Under the pieces are notes generated by a model, which did no database searches, was not told the DNA's origin, and was given only the letters and a program-made list of their open reading frames with translations. Source: Gemmobacter serpentinus (GTDB taxonomy: Bacteria > Pseudomonadota > Alphaproteobacteria > Rhodobacterales > Rhodobacteraceae). Taken from it: DNA of 64,000 nt. The translations under genes and the position numbers were made by a program. Location of the stretch: NCBI RefSeq assembly GCF_008973825.1, contig NZ_WCHR01000005.1, positions 297,271 through 361,270 on the forward strand, read 5' to 3'. This document shows, one piece after another, positions 19,670 through 29,245 of this stretch (positions are counted from its first letter, which is position 1; every line of letters starts with the position of its first letter).

Positions 19670-19859
19670 CAGTTTGGGACAGTCAGGGAAAACGACGGAA
19701 AGCGATGCCGTCGGGATTTCAACGCAGGGAATGCCAGATCGGTTCCCGCCGCAGTCCCGCCGGTTGGCCCCCCCTGCCGCGCCATGCACCTAGCCCCCCA
19801 TCTTGCCCCCAGCCGCCAATCCCGCCATGGTCCTGTCCGAAAACAAGCAGGAGGTCGAC

Positions 19860-20753
19860 ATGGCGGGGCGCATCGCGATCATGGGGGCGGGGGCGGTCGG
19901 CTGCTATTACGGTGCGATGCTGGCACTTGCGGGCGAGGATGTGATTCTGATCGGCCGCCCTGCCCTGCGTGACGGTGTTGTAGCCAGTGGTTTGCTGCTG
20001 GAAAAATCCGGGGAAAAGATCCTGACCCATCCACAGGCCAGCACCGACCCCGCTGCCGTAGCGGGCGCGGATCTTGTGCTGTTTTGCGTGAAATCCCCCG
20101 ATACCGAAGCGACCGCCGCGCAGATCGCGCCTTATCTTGCGCCCGAGGCCCAGATCCTCAGCCTGCAGAACGGCGTCACCAACGCGGCCCGCCTGTCGGC
20201 GGTTCTGGGGCGCCGCGCGATTCCGACCGTGGTCTATGTCGCCTCCACCATGATGGGGCCGGCACATGTGCTGCATCGCGGCCGGGGCGAGCTGGTTCTG
20301 GGCACCGCACCGCAGGCCGAAGCGATTGCGGCCCGGCTGCGCAAGGCGGGCATCCCCACCGAAGTCTCCGATCAGGCGGAAACCGCGCTCTGGACAAAAC
20401 TGGTCATAAATTGTGCGCTGAATGCGATTTCCGCAGTCACACAGCAACCCTATGGCCACATCATCGCAACCGAGGGCGTGCCCGATCTGATGCGCGGATT
20501 GGTTGCCGAATGCAGCGCCGTTGCGCAGGCGCGCGGCATCACCCTGCCAGATGACCTTTGGGACCAGCTTTGGCGCATTGCGGAAACCATGCCCGCCCAG
20601 ACCTCTTCCACCGCGCAGGATCTGGCGCGCAACCGCCCCAGCGAAATCGAACATCTGAACGGCGAAATCGCCCGGCAGGCGCAGGCGCTTGGTTTGCCCG
20701 CACCGCTGAATGCGGCAATGACGGCGCTGGTCCGTCTGGCTGAGATGCGCTGA
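19860..20753 (+). CDS. 2-dehydropantoate 2-reductase family protein
   Basis: 297 aa. Ketopantoate reductases use NADPH to make pantoate for coenzyme A. The N-terminal Rossmann motif is IMGAGAVGCYYGAMLA; the catalytic lysine lies in ALWTKLVINCALNAISA, and the C-terminal NRPSEIEHLNGEI contains the family Asn/Ser/Glu residues. ATG at 19860 has AGGAGG 5 bases upstream. Many ApbA/PanE paralogs have other substrates, so panE is not assigned firmly. It ends 1 bp from the convergent xylR gene. Confidence 0.82.
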   Translation: MAGRIAIMGAGAVGCYYGAMLALAGEDVILIGRPALRDGVVASGLLLEKSGEKILTHPQASTDPAAVAGADLVLFCVKSPDTEATAAQIAPYLAPEAQILSLQNGVTNAARLSAVLGRRAIPTVVYVASTMMGPAHVLHRGRGELVLGTAPQAEAIAARLRKAGIPTEVSDQAETALWTKLVINCALNAISAVTQQPYGHIIATEGVPDLMRGLVAECSAVAQARGITLPDDLWDQLWRIAETMPAQTSSTAQDLARNRPSEIEHLNGEIARQAQALGLPAPLNAAMTALVRLAEMR

Positions 20754-20754
20754 T

Positions 20755-22038
20755 CTATTGCGCAGCCATTTCGCGCGTGGGGGGCAAAAGAAGGCGCTCT
20801 GTCACCTCTGACAAGGCAAGCGCCGCCGCGCCATGCGCCCAGAGCAGATCCCCCCAGGCGTGGATTTCAATGGGCAGGCGTGGCCGCCCGCTGCGAATGG
20901 CAAGGCTGTCCATCTCGGCCAGCGTTTCGGCGGCATAGAGGTAGTCATAGCGCATCCGCTCGCCCGACAGGATGATGAGTTCCGGGTCGAACAGATTGAC
21001 AACATTGGCCAATCCGACCGCCAGATAACGCCCGGCGCGCCGAAAGATCGACCGTGCGATGGCATCGCCCGCCTTGGCATGATCATAAAGGCTTTCCAGC
21101 AAGACGCTGAGCGGCTGACCCTCGTGATGCCCCCAGTTCAACGCGGTCGAGGCCTCGCGCGCCAGCGCGTAGTCGGCGATATAGGCCTCCAGACAGCCGC
21201 GCTGGCCACAGCGGCACAGCGCCCCGTCGAGCTGCACCTTGGTATGGCCAAGCTCCATTCCCAGCCGCCTCGCGCCGCGATAGATGCGGTGGTTCATCAC
21301 AAATCCCATGCCGACGCCATGCTCGATGGTCACCACGGCAAAATCGCCAAGGCCGCGCCCTGCGCCGAACCACAATTCGGCCAAGGCCACCAGATTTGCG
21401 TCATTGTCGACATAGATCGGCACGCCCAATCGATCCGACACGATCTGCGCCAGCGGCACCTGCCGCTCTGCCAGAACCGAGGACCACATCACCCTTCCCT
21501 CGGCCACATCCACAAAGCCCGGCACACCCATCCCGATGGCGGAAAGCGCGCGACGGTCCAGCCCGGCCTTGGTGCAAACCCGGCCCAGCAACAGGTCCAC
21601 CGCCTCCATCATCTCTTCGATGCTCATGGGGCCGGGGCGGCGCGAGATCACATCGTCGGCGATAAGATTTCCAGCAAAATCAACCACAACGGCGGTATGC
21701 TCGCGGTCTGACAGCTTCATGCCCGCCACCAGATGGGCACCGGGCCGCACGCCCAGGGCCACAGCCGGGCGGCCCCGACCGCTGTTTTCACCGTCACGCG
21801 GGGCCGCGATTTCTTCGATCAAGCCCGCCTCGATCAGTTCGCCCGTCGCGGTGGTCACCGAGGCGGGCGAGACCGCAAGCTCGCGCGCCAGTTGCACCCG
21901 CGGAATCAGGCCCGCCGCACGCACGCGTTCGAATACCTGTTGGCGCAGGGGGCGCTGCGTCTCCGACAGCGGCGGGATCAAAGGCCCGACCCCTTTCGGC
22001 GCAACCGCTTCTTGGCCTGTGGGCGGCTCTTGCGCCAT
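20755..22038 (-). CDS. xylR: ROK-family xylose operon regulator
   Basis: 427 aa. A winged HTH (about residues 33-75, RVQLARELAVSPASVTTATG) precedes a ROK domain with VDNDANLVALAEL, the ATP-site IEHGVGMGFV and the zinc loop CRCGQRGCLEAY. ATG at 22038 has GGAGG 8 bases upstream; the longer frame to 22185 is unsupported. It is divergent from xylF and probably represses the xyl genes until xylose is bound, as ROK XylR proteins do in Gram-positives and other alphaproteobacteria. Confidence 0.85.
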   Translation of the reverse strand: MAQEPPTGQEAVAPKGVGPLIPPLSETQRPLRQQVFERVRAAGLIPRVQLARELAVSPASVTTATGELIEAGLIEEIAAPRDGENSGRGRPAVALGVRPGAHLVAGMKLSDREHTAVVVDFAGNLIADDVISRRPGPMSIEEMMEAVDLLLGRVCTKAGLDRRALSAIGMGVPGFVDVAEGRVMWSSVLAERQVPLAQIVSDRLGVPIYVDNDANLVALAELWFGAGRGLGDFAVVTIEHGVGMGFVMNHRIYRGARRLGMELGHTKVQLDGALCRCGQRGCLEAYIADYALAREASTALNWGHHEGQPLSVLLESLYDHAKAGDAIARSIFRRAGRYLAVGLANVVNLFDPELIILSGERMRYDYLYAAETLAEMDSLAIRSGRPRLPIEIHAWGDLLWAHGAAALALSEVTERLLLPPTREMAAQ

Positions 22039-22265
22039 TATCTTCGCCTCCTGAACTAAAAACAGGCCATTGCACCCTGTTCTGCGCCTGCATTGCTGCG
22101 ATACGGCAAGATTGCTGTCCAATATCGTAGCATTCTTAGCTTCACCCACCAATATTATTTTGACAACTGAATTTATTGAAGGCAACTTTATGGCCGTGCC
22201 GACTCGATGTCGGACAGGCCCGCGCCGGGAAGCCCCGGAAGGCGGGCCGCAACAGGGAGGATAGA
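22039..22265 (+). promoter_or_regulatory. xylR-xylF divergent control region
   Basis: 227 bp, markedly AT-rich at 22100-22195. It contains a consensus -35 TTGACA at 22160-22165 toward xylF; a -10 is not clear, with ACTTTA at 22185 a weak choice with a 19-bp spacer. AT-rich half-sites (AATATTATTTTG, GAATTTATTG) may hold the XylR operator, but no perfect palindrome was found. Confidence 0.45.
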
Positions 22266-23288
22266 ATGCAAAAGATTTTCCTCGCCGCGGTGATCGCGGC
22301 GGCTGGCTTCTCGTCTGCAGCGCTCGCCGAAGGTCTGACCGTGGGCGTGTCCTGGTCGAACTTCCAGGAAGAGCGTTGGAAAACCGATGAGGCCGCGATC
22401 AAGGCCGCATTGGAGGCCGCAGGCGCCAAATATGTCTCCGCCGATGCGCAATCGTCCTCGGCCAAGCAATTGGCCGATATCGAAAGCCTGATGGCTCAAG
22501 GCGTCGATGCGCTGATCGTGCTGGCGCAGGATGCTGCCGCCATCGGCCCGGCCGTGCAGGCCGCCGCCGACGAGGGCGTGCCGATCGTCGCCTATGACCG
22601 GCTGATTGAAGACCCCCGCGCCTTCTACCTGACCTTCGACAATATCGAGGTTGGCCGGATGCAGGCGCGTGAGGTGTTCAAGGTTGCACCGAAGGGCAAT
22701 TACATCATCGTGAAGGGATCACCGACCGACCCGAACGCAGATTTCCTGCGCGCCGGTCAGCAAGAGATCCTGCAGGCAGCGATCGACTCGGGCGACATCA
22801 AGATCGTCGGCGAAAGCTATACCGATGGCTGGCTGCCCGCCAACGCCCAGCGCTTTGTCGAACAGACCCTGACCGCCAATGACAACAAGGTGGACGCCGT
22901 TGTTGCGGCCAATGATGGCACCGCTGGCGGCGCGATCGCCGCGCTTTCGGCGCAGGGCCTTGTCGTGCCGGTTTCCGGCCAGGACGCCGACCACGCCGCG
23001 CTGAACCGCGTGGCGCTTGGCACCCAGACCGTGTCGGTCTTCAAGGACTCGCGCGATCTGGGCAAGGCAGCGGCAGAGATCGCTGTGGCGCTTGCCGGTG
23101 GCACCGAGATGAAGGGCGTTGACGGCGCAGTCGAATGGACTTCGCCCGCCGGCACCGCGATGACCGCGAAGTTCCTGGTGCCGGTTCCGATCACCAAGGA
23201 CAACCTGAATGTCGTGGTCGATGCAGGCTGGATCACCAAGGATGCGCTCTGCCAGGGCGTTTCCGCAGGCCCCGCCCCCTGCAACTGA
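22266..23288 (+). CDS. xylF: D-xylose ABC transporter substrate-binding protein
   Basis: 340 aa with signal peptide (MQKIFLAAVIAAAGFSSAAL, cleavage after ALA). The mature protein has the XylF pattern: VGVSWSNFQEERWKTDEAAI near the start, VPIVAYDRLIEDPRAFYLTFDN in the hinge region, VVAANDGTAGGAIAAL and PVSGQDADHAALNRV in the second lobe. ATG at 22266 follows AGGGAGG. First gene of xylFHG; a strong hairpin follows 11 bases after the stop. Confidence 0.93.
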   Translation: MQKIFLAAVIAAAGFSSAALAEGLTVGVSWSNFQEERWKTDEAAIKAALEAAGAKYVSADAQSSSAKQLADIESLMAQGVDALIVLAQDAAAIGPAVQAAADEGVPIVAYDRLIEDPRAFYLTFDNIEVGRMQAREVFKVAPKGNYIIVKGSPTDPNADFLRAGQQEILQAAIDSGDIKIVGESYTDGWLPANAQRFVEQTLTANDNKVDAVVAANDGTAGGAIAALSAQGLVVPVSGQDADHAALNRVALGTQTVSVFKDSRDLGKAAAEIAVALAGGTEMKGVDGAVEWTSPAGTAMTAKFLVPVPITKDNLNVVVDAGWITKDALCQGVSAGPAPCN

Positions 23289-23299
23289 TTTCCGCAACC

Positions 23300-23331
23300 G
23301 GGGATGCCGTCATGGGCGGCATCCCCTTTTT
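23300..23331 (+). terminator. Intrinsic terminator/attenuator between xylF and xylH
   Basis: GGGGATGCC (23300-23308), 9-nt loop, GGCATCCCC (23318-23326), then TTTTT: a textbook rho-independent terminator inside the operon. Probably lets only part of the transcription reach xylHG. Confidence 0.85.
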
Positions 23332-23372
23332 CATGGCGCGCAATTTTCCGGCGTGCAGCCACAGGATATTCC

Positions 23373-24662
23373 ATGAGTGATGCGGAACGATCCCCCGCGG
23401 GGCCGAAAACCTCGTTTCTGAAAACCCTTGAAATTGACACCCGCCTGTTGGGCATGATCGGCGCTTTTGTCGTGATCTGCCTCGTGTTCAATTTCATCAC
23501 CGATGGCCGGTTTCTGACCGCCCGCAATATTTTCAACCTGTCGATCCAGACCGTCTCCGTCGCCATCATGGCGACCGGCATGGTCTTCGTGATCGTGACA
23601 CGCCATATCGACCTGTCCGTGGGCGCCCTGCTTGCGACCTGTTCAGCGGTGATGGGCGTGTTGCAGGTGCAGATGCTGCCAAGCTGGCTTGGCCTCGGCC
23701 ATCCGCTGATCGCGCCGCTGACCATTCTGGGCGGGCTGCTGGTCGGCACACTGATCGGGGGGTTCAATGGCTGGCTGGTGGGTTACCAGCGCATCCCCGC
23801 CTTCATCGTCACGCTGGGCGGGCTGCTGGTCTGGCGCAATGTCGGCTGGTATCTGACCGATGGCCAGACGCTTGGGCCGCTGGACCAGACCTTCCTGCTG
23901 CTGGGCGGCGTCGAAGGGACGCTTGGCACCACCCTGTCCTGGATCCTTGGCCTGCTGATGTCTGCCGCGGCGCTTTGGGCGATCTGGCGCGGGCGTCAGG
24001 CCAAGATCTCGCATGAGTTTCCGGTGAAGCCGCTTTGGGCCGAAGGCGTGCTGATGGCGGTCTCGGTTGCCGCGATCATGGGCTTCATCACCATCCTGAA
24101 CAGCTATGAAGTGCCGATTGGCCGCATCAAGCGCGCCTTTGAGGCCCGTGGCGAGGCGCTGCCGGAAGGCTATGTCGAATATTACGGCCTGCCGATCTCG
24201 GTGCTGATCCTGATCGTGATCGCCATCGTGATGACGCTGGTGGCGCGTCGCACCCGGCTGGGTCGCTACATCTTTGCCACCGGCGGCAACCCTGACGCGG
24301 CAGAACTGTCGGGCATCAACACCAAGTTCCTGACGGTCAAGGTCTTTGCGCTGATGGGCGCATTGTGCGGCCTGTCGGCCATGGTGGCGCAGGCCCGTCT
24401 GGCCAATCACGCCAACGACATCGGCACGCTGGACGAGCTGCGCGTGATCGCCGCCGCCGTGATCGGCGGCACCGCCCTCGCCGGCGGGGTCGGCACGATC
24501 TATGGCGCGATCCTTGGCGCGCTGATCATGCAATCGCTGCAATCGGGCATGGCCATGGTCGGCGTCGACGCGCCCTTCCAGAACATCGTGGTCGGTCTTG
24601 TGCTGGTCCTCGCCGTCTGGATCGACATCCAGTATCGCAAGCGCACGGGGGAAAAGGTATGA
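23373..24662 (+). CDS. xylH: Xylose ABC transporter permease
   Basis: 429 aa with ten or more hydrophobic segments. XylH traits include [36 protein letters not shown] and the conserved loop [22 protein letters not shown] at 23373 (MSDAERSP) is chosen; an upstream Met at 23304 lies inside the terminator hairpin and is unlikely. Its stop overlaps the xylG start (ATGA). Confidence 0.92.
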   Translation: MSDAERSPAGPKTSFLKTLEIDTRLLGMIGAFVVICLVFNFITDGRFLTARNIFNLSIQTVSVAIMATGMVFVIVTRHIDLSVGALLATCSAVMGVLQVQMLPSWLGLGHPLIAPLTILGGLLVGTLIGGFNGWLVGYQRIPAFIVTLGGLLVWRNVGWYLTDGQTLGPLDQTFLLLGGVEGTLGTTLSWILGLLMSAAALWAIWRGRQAKISHEFPVKPLWAEGVLMAVSVAAIMGFITILNSYEVPIGRIKRAFEARGEALPEGYVEYYGLPISVLILIVIAIVMTLVARRTRLGRYIFATGGNPDAAELSGINTKFLTVKVFALMGALCGLSAMVAQARLANHANDIGTLDELRVIAAAVIGGTALAGGVGTIYGAILGALIMQSLQSGMAMVGVDAPFQNIVVGLVLVLAVWIDIQYRKRTGEKV

Positions 24663-25420
24663 CCCAGCAACAGGGAACACCGCTGGTCGAGATGCGTGAC
24701 ATCTCGATTTCCTTCGGGGGAATTAAGGCGGTCGATCGGGTCTCGATCGACCTGCATCCGGGCGAGGTCGTGGGGCTTCTGGGCCATAATGGCGCAGGCA
24801 AGTCCACGCTGATCAAATGCCTGTCGGGTGCCTACCGCGCCGATAGCGGCGAGATCCTGATCAATGGCGAAAAGGCCGTGATCGAGAACCCGCGCGACGC
24901 CCGCGCCTATAATATCGAGACGATTTACCAGACGCTGGCGCTGGCGGACAATCTCGACGCGGCCTCGAACCTGTTTCTCGGGCGCGAGCTGGTCGGTCCG
25001 GGCGGCTTTCTGGATGAGGCCGCGATGGAGGCCGAGACGCGCAAGATCATGGCGCGCCTCAACCCCAATTTCCGCAAGTTCAACGTGCCGGTTTCGGCGC
25101 TGTCGGGCGGTCAGCGGCAATCGGTGGCCATCGCGCGGGCGGTCTATTTCAACGCCCGCATCCTCATCATGGATGAACCCACCGCAGCCCTTGGCCCGCA
25201 CGAGACCCAGATGGTCGCCGAGCTGATCCAGGAGTTGAAGAAACAGGGCCTCGGCATCTTCCTGATCGAGCATGACATCCATGCCGTGATGGATCTCTGT
25301 GACCGCGCCGTGGTCATGAAGAACGGCCAGCGCGTCGGCACCGTGAATGTGCCCGAGGTCACCGATGATGACATCCTTGGCATGATCATCATGGGCAAGA
25401 AGCCGCCTCAGGCCTACTGA
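24659..25420 (+). CDS. xylG: Xylose ABC transporter ATP-binding protein (single domain)
   Basis: 253 aa, half the size of enteric XylG because only one ATPase domain is present. Walker [10 protein letters not shown] (about residues 42-50), signature [14 protein letters not shown], Walker [13 protein letters not shown] and the H-loop EHDIHAV are intact. Such a protein should act as a homodimer. Translationally coupled to xylH. Confidence 0.9.
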   Translation: MTQQQGTPLVEMRDISISFGGIKAVDRVSIDLHPGEVVGLLGHNGAGKSTLIKCLSGAYRADSGEILINGEKAVIENPRDARAYNIETIYQTLALADNLDAASNLFLGRELVGPGGFLDEAAMEAETRKIMARLNPNFRKFNVPVSALSGGQRQSVAIARAVYFNARILIMDEPTAALGPHETQMVAELIQELKKQGLGIFLIEHDIHAVMDLCDRAVVMKNGQRVGTVNVPEVTDDDILGMIIMGKKPPQAY

Positions 25421-25437
25421 CCCACCTTCCCTTTCCG

Positions 25438-25463
25438 CGCCCCGATCCTGCGGGATCGGGGCG
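25438..25463. terminator. Stem-loop between xylG and xylA
   Basis: CGCCCCGATCC (25438-25448) pairs perfectly with GGATCGGGGCG (25453-25463), 11 bp with a 4-nt loop. There is no T tract, so it may be a processing or partial termination signal ahead of xylA. Confidence 0.6.
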
Positions 25464-25484
25464 TTCCACCAGACAGGACGAACC

Positions 25485-26786
25485 ATGACCGACTTCTTCA
25501 AGGGTATCCCGCAGATCAAATACGAAGGCCCGGATTCGACCAACGAATTCGCCTTCCGCCATTACAACCCCGATGAGGTGTTGATGGGCAAGCGGATGGA
25601 AGACCATCTGCGCTTTGCTGTCGCCTATTGGCACAGCTTTGCCTGGCCGGGCGGCGACCCCTTCGGCGGCCAAACCTTCGAACGCCCGTGGTTCGGCGAT
25701 GACATGAAACTCGCGCGGCTCAAGGCCGATGTGGCCTTTGAGATGTTCGATATCCTCAATGCGCCCTTCTACTGCTTCCACGACGCCGATGCCCGGCCCG
25801 AGGGCGCGACCTTCGCCGAGACCCTGCGCAATCTTGAGGAAATCGTCGATTACATCGCCGAGAAGCAGGAAGGCCACAAGACCAAGCTGCTTTGGGGCAC
25901 CGCCAATATGTTCAGCCATCGCCGCTGGATGTCGGGGGCAGCCACCAACCCCGATCCGGATGTCTATGCCTATGCGGCAGCGTCGGTGAAGGCAAATATG
26001 GATGCAACGCTGAAACTGGGCGGCGCGAACTATGTCCTTTGGGGCGGGCGCGAAGGGTATGAGACCCTGTTGAACACCGATATGAAGGCCGAGCGCGAAC
26101 ATGCCGGGCGCTTCTTGCAGCAGGTGGTGGAATACAAGCACAAGATCGGCTTCAAGGGCGCGATCCTGATCGAGCCGAAGCCGCAGGAACCGACCAAGCA
26201 CCAGTATGATTACGATGTGGCGACGGTTTACGGCTTCCTTGCGCAGTTCGGGCTGGAAAAGGAAGTGAAGCTGAATATCGAGCAAGGCCATGCCATTCTG
26301 GCCGGTCACAGCTTTGAGCATGAAATCGCGCTGGCCTCCGCGCTTGGGATCTTTGGGTCCATCGACATGAACCGCAACGATTACCAATCCGGCTGGGATA
26401 CCGACCAGTTCCCCAACAACCACGCCGAAAAGGCGCTGGCCTTCTACGAGATCCTGCGCGCGGGCGGCTATACCACCGGCGGCACCAATTTCGACAGCAA
26501 GGTGCGCCGTCAGTCGCTGGACCCGGAAGATCTGGTTCTGGCCCATGTCGGCGGCATGGATACCTGCGCCCGCGCGCTGAAGGCCGCCGTGGCCTGCCTG
26601 GAAGATGGCAGCCTGGAGGCGCAGCGCGATGCGCGTTACGCCGGCTGGCAGAGCCCGGCCGCGCAGACCATGCTGCAAGGCTCGCTAGAGCAGGCGGCTG
26701 CGCGTGTCAGCGCCGAGGGGCTGGAGCCGCAGCCGCGTTCGGGCCGTCAGGAACGGCTGGAAAACCTCTGGAACCGCTTTATCTGA
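25485..26786 (+). CDS. xylA: Xylose isomerase
   Basis: 433 aa, class II length. Converts D-xylose to D-xylulose in the cytoplasm. Conserved elements: [19 protein letters not shown] segment near residue 100 (catalytic His and Asp), [27 protein letters not shown] (metal ligands), [16 protein letters not shown] and [19 protein letters not shown]. It follows xylG with a 64-bp gap holding a hairpin. No xylulokinase gene follows, so xylB must be elsewhere. Confidence 0.96.
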   Translation: MTDFFKGIPQIKYEGPDSTNEFAFRHYNPDEVLMGKRMEDHLRFAVAYWHSFAWPGGDPFGGQTFERPWFGDDMKLARLKADVAFEMFDILNAPFYCFHDADARPEGATFAETLRNLEEIVDYIAEKQEGHKTKLLWGTANMFSHRRWMSGAATNPDPDVYAYAAASVKANMDATLKLGGANYVLWGGREGYETLLNTDMKAEREHAGRFLQQVVEYKHKIGFKGAILIEPKPQEPTKHQYDYDVATVYGFLAQFGLEKEVKLNIEQGHAILAGHSFEHEIALASALGIFGSIDMNRNDYQSGWDTDQFPNNHAEKALAFYEILRAGGYTTGGTNFDSKVRRQSLDPEDLVLAHVGGMDTCARALKAAVACLEDGSLEAQRDARYAGWQSPAAQTMLQGSLEQAAARVSAEGLEPQPRSGRQERLENLWNRFI

Positions 26787-26795
26787 TGACATGGG

Positions 26796-26825
26796 AAGGG
26801 GCGGCGGGATCACCTGCCGCCCCTT
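26796..26825. terminator. Terminator after xylA
   Basis: AAGGGGCGGC (26796-26805), 10-nt loop, GCCGCCCCTT (26816-26825): a perfect 10-bp stem starting 9 bases after the xylA stop. Confidence 0.65.
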
Positions 26826-26862
26826 CGCCTTGACCCAGACAGGCCGCCCCCCGGTCCGACCG

Positions 26863-26983
26863 ATGCGAGACCGGCCCTATGCAAGACTGGCCTGTGCGAG
26901 ATTGGCCTGTGCGAGATTGGCCTGTGCGAGACTGGCCAATGCGAGACTGGCCTGTGCTAAACCGGCCAATGCGAGATCGGCCA
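26863..26983. repeat. Tandem repeat, eight units of 15 bp
   Basis: Eight adjacent units close to RTGCGAGAYYGGCCW; the first has one extra C. Units 3-6 differ from each other at only a few positions, whereas unit 7 (GTGCTAAACCGGCCA) is more diverged. It lies between the convergent xylA and thiQ genes. Read in the plus frame it would give an ARLAC-type pentapeptide repeat, but no gene is supported there. There are no spacers, so it is not a CRISPR array. Confidence 0.85.
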
Positions 26984-27036
26984 TTTCTGGACGGATATCC
27001 CGCGGAAAGGCAACAAATGCCCGCGGACCCTTTGCC

Positions 27037-27738
27037 TTACGTCGGATAGGTTGCCCCCAGATAGGCCGCAAGCGCCGGGGGCGGATGGGCGAACAGATCC
27101 CCCGTCTCCTGCGGTTCCTCTGCCCTGCCATCCGCCACCAGCACCGTCTGGCTTGCGAAATGGCGCGCGTCATTCGGGTCATGCGTGACCATCAGGACCA
27201 ACGCCCCGCCCGCGAGCTCCGCCACCAGATCCAGCATCTCGGATTTCAGCGCGGGGCCAAGCGCCGCGAAAGGCTCATCCAGCAGCAGGATTGGCCGTGC
27301 CCTGAGCAGCGCGCGCGCCAGCGCCGCCCGGCTTTGCTGCCCCCCCGACAATTGCGCAGGCCTGCGCCCGCCAAGCCCCGTCAGCCCGACACGGTCCAGC
27401 ACCCGGTCCACCGCCTGCCAATCCACCCGCCGCAAGGCAGGATCAAGGCCAATCCCGAGATTCTGCGCCACGGTCAGATGCGGGAAAAGGTTCTGATCCT
27501 GAAACAAGATCGACAATGGCCGCTGCCCCGCAGGCAGGGTGTCGATCCGGGTGCCGTCCCAAAGGATACGCCCCCCGGTCAGCGGAAAGAAGCCCGCAAT
27601 CGCGTTCAGCAGCGTGGATTTGCCTGCCCCTGACGGGCCGATCACCGCGACGCGCCCTCCTGCCGCCAGCGCCCAGTCCGCCACCAGCGTGAAATCATCC
27701 TGCGTGATGCGCAGGCCCTCAATCCGCAGTTCCACCAT
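27037..27738 (-). CDS. thiQ: Thiamine ABC transporter ATP-binding protein
   Basis: 233 aa from ATG at 27738 (MVELRIEGL); an in-frame GTG at 27753 would add 5 residues. Walker A GPSGAGKST, Q-loop LFQDQNLFPHLT, signature LSGGQQSRAALARAL, Walker B ILLLDEPFAALGP and H-loop VTHDPNDA are intact. It overlaps the thiP end by 20 bp, the last gene of the thiBPQ operon. Confidence 0.9.
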   Translation of the reverse strand: MVELRIEGLRITQDDFTLVADWALAAGGRVAVIGPSGAGKSTLLNAIAGFFPLTGGRILWDGTRIDTLPAGQRPLSILFQDQNLFPHLTVAQNLGIGLDPALRRVDWQAVDRVLDRVGLTGLGGRRPAQLSGGQQSRAALARALLRARPILLLDEPFAALGPALKSEMLDLVAELAGGALVLMVTHDPNDARHFASQTVLVADGRAEEPQETGDLFAHPPPALAAYLGATYPT

Positions 27739-29245
27739 GCCCCCATCTGTCACAGATCCAGAACAGCCCGAAGGCCAGCGCCACCAGAACCAGCGCCGCC
27801 CCGGCGGCTTGCGTCATCCGATAAGCCCCCATCAGCCGCGATATTGCCAGCGGCAGCGTCACCCCGTCTTCGGTTGCAAACAACGCTACCACCCCCAGAT
27901 CCCCCGCCGCCAGCGCCGCACAAAGCCCGAGCGCAAAGCCCAGCGGGCGACGCAGGCGCGGGATGATCAACAGCCGCAGCGCGGCCCAGCCGCGCAAGTC
28001 CAGCGAGGCGGCAAGGCGGCCATAATCGGCCTGCAGGCTGCGCGCCTGCGGCGCAAGGATGCGGTAGGCGAAAGGCAGCGCCATCACCGCCGTCACCAGA
28101 ACCGTGATCGGCAGCGCGATCCGGGGTGGCGCAATGAAGGGAAAGGCGATCAGGAACAACCCGGTGCCAAGCACCAGCTGCGATCCGGCCATGGGCAGCA
28201 TCGCCATAGGCTCCAGCCAGCGGCTGCCTTGCGCGCGCCCCAAGGCCAGCGCCAGCGCCGCCCCCACCGCCATGGGGGCGGCCAGCAGCGCAACGATCAG
28301 CGAGGCCAGCGCCGCAGACCAGATCGAGGCGGGCAGGCTCAGCAATCCCGGCACCCCCCGCTGCAACACCGCCAGCATGGGGGCGGCCAGAAACAGCACG
28401 GCCATGGCGATCACCGCCGCATCGACACCCCGCCGCCAACCGCCCGGCGCGGGCAGGTCCATCGCCCGGTCCAACCCGGCACCAAAACCGCTGGCGCTGG
28501 TGAACAGCCCCGCCACGCCCACAGCCATACCACAGGCCAGCACCTGCAAAACGGCCAGCGAGGCCGCGCGCGGCAGGTCAAACTCGAACCGGATCGCCTG
28601 CCAGATCGCAAGCTCCACCGTCGTGGCCGATGGCCCGCCGCCCAGCACCAGCACAACCGCGAAACTGGTCAGGCAGATGGCAAAGATCGCAAGCAAGGCG
28701 CCGGGCAAGACCGCCCGCAGCATCGGCCTTTCGATATGGCACCAATGGTCGCGCGGGCCAAAGCCCAGACTTTCGGCCAGACGCACCCGCTCAGCCGGGA
28801 TCGCCTGCCAGCCCTGCAACAGCATCCGGGTCGCCAGCGGCATGTTCAGAAAGACATGCGCCAGCACCACGCCGCCCAGACCGAAGATCGACACTTCCGG
28901 CAGGCCGATGCCGCGCAGCGCGCTGTTGAAGACCCCTGCCCGACCAAAGACCGCAAGCAGACCCAGAACCGCCACGATCACCGGCAGCAGGAAGGGCGCA
29001 CCCAGCATCACGATCAACACCGCACGTCCCGGGAAACGTCGCCGCGCCAGCGCCCGTGCCAAAGGCACAGCACAGGCAACCGATGCCAGCGCCGACAAGG
29101 CCGCCTGCACCAGCGTGAACCGCAAGGCGGCAAGGTCAGGCGCGGAAACCCCGCGCCCGCCCGCCTGCATCATCACCACCGCAACCGGAACCAGCGTCAG
29201 CGCCGCCAGCCCCGCCGCGATCAGCGCGCCAGCGCGGCGCGCCAT
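27719..29245 (-). CDS. thiP: Thiamine/TPP ABC transporter permease
   Basis: 508 aa with two homologous permease halves and about 12 hydrophobic segments, each half with an EAA-type loop (ERVRLAESLGFGPRDHW in the first; DYGRLAASLDLRGWAALRL in the second). Members import thiamine and its phosphates through the inner membrane. Its start overlaps the thiB end by 25 bp, giving translational coupling. Confidence 0.92.
   Translation of the reverse strand: MARRAGALIAAGLAALTLVPVAVVMMQAGGRGVSAPDLAALRFTLVQAALSALASVACAVPLARALARRRFPGRAVLIVMLGAPFLLPVIVAVLGLLAVFGRAGVFNSALRGIGLPEVSIFGLGGVVLAHVFLNMPLATRMLLQGWQAIPAERVRLAESLGFGPRDHWCHIERPMLRAVLPGALLAIFAICLTSFAVVLVLGGGPSATTVELAIWQAIRFEFDLPRAASLAVLQVLACGMAVGVAGLFTSASGFGAGLDRAMDLPAPGGWRRGVDAAVIAMAVLFLAAPMLAVLQRGVPGLLSLPASIWSAALASLIVALLAAPMAVGAALALALGRAQGSRWLEPMAMLPMAGSQLVLGTGLFLIAFPFIAPPRIALPITVLVTAVMALPFAYRILAPQARSLQADYGRLAASLDLRGWAALRLLIIPRLRRPLGFALGLCAALAAGDLGVVALFATEDGVTLPLAISRLMGAYRMTQAAGAALVLVALAFGLFWICDRWGHGGTAD

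Noticed and set aside
26863..26983. CRISPR array
   Set aside because: Units are 15 bp and directly adjacent, without unique spacers or cas genes.
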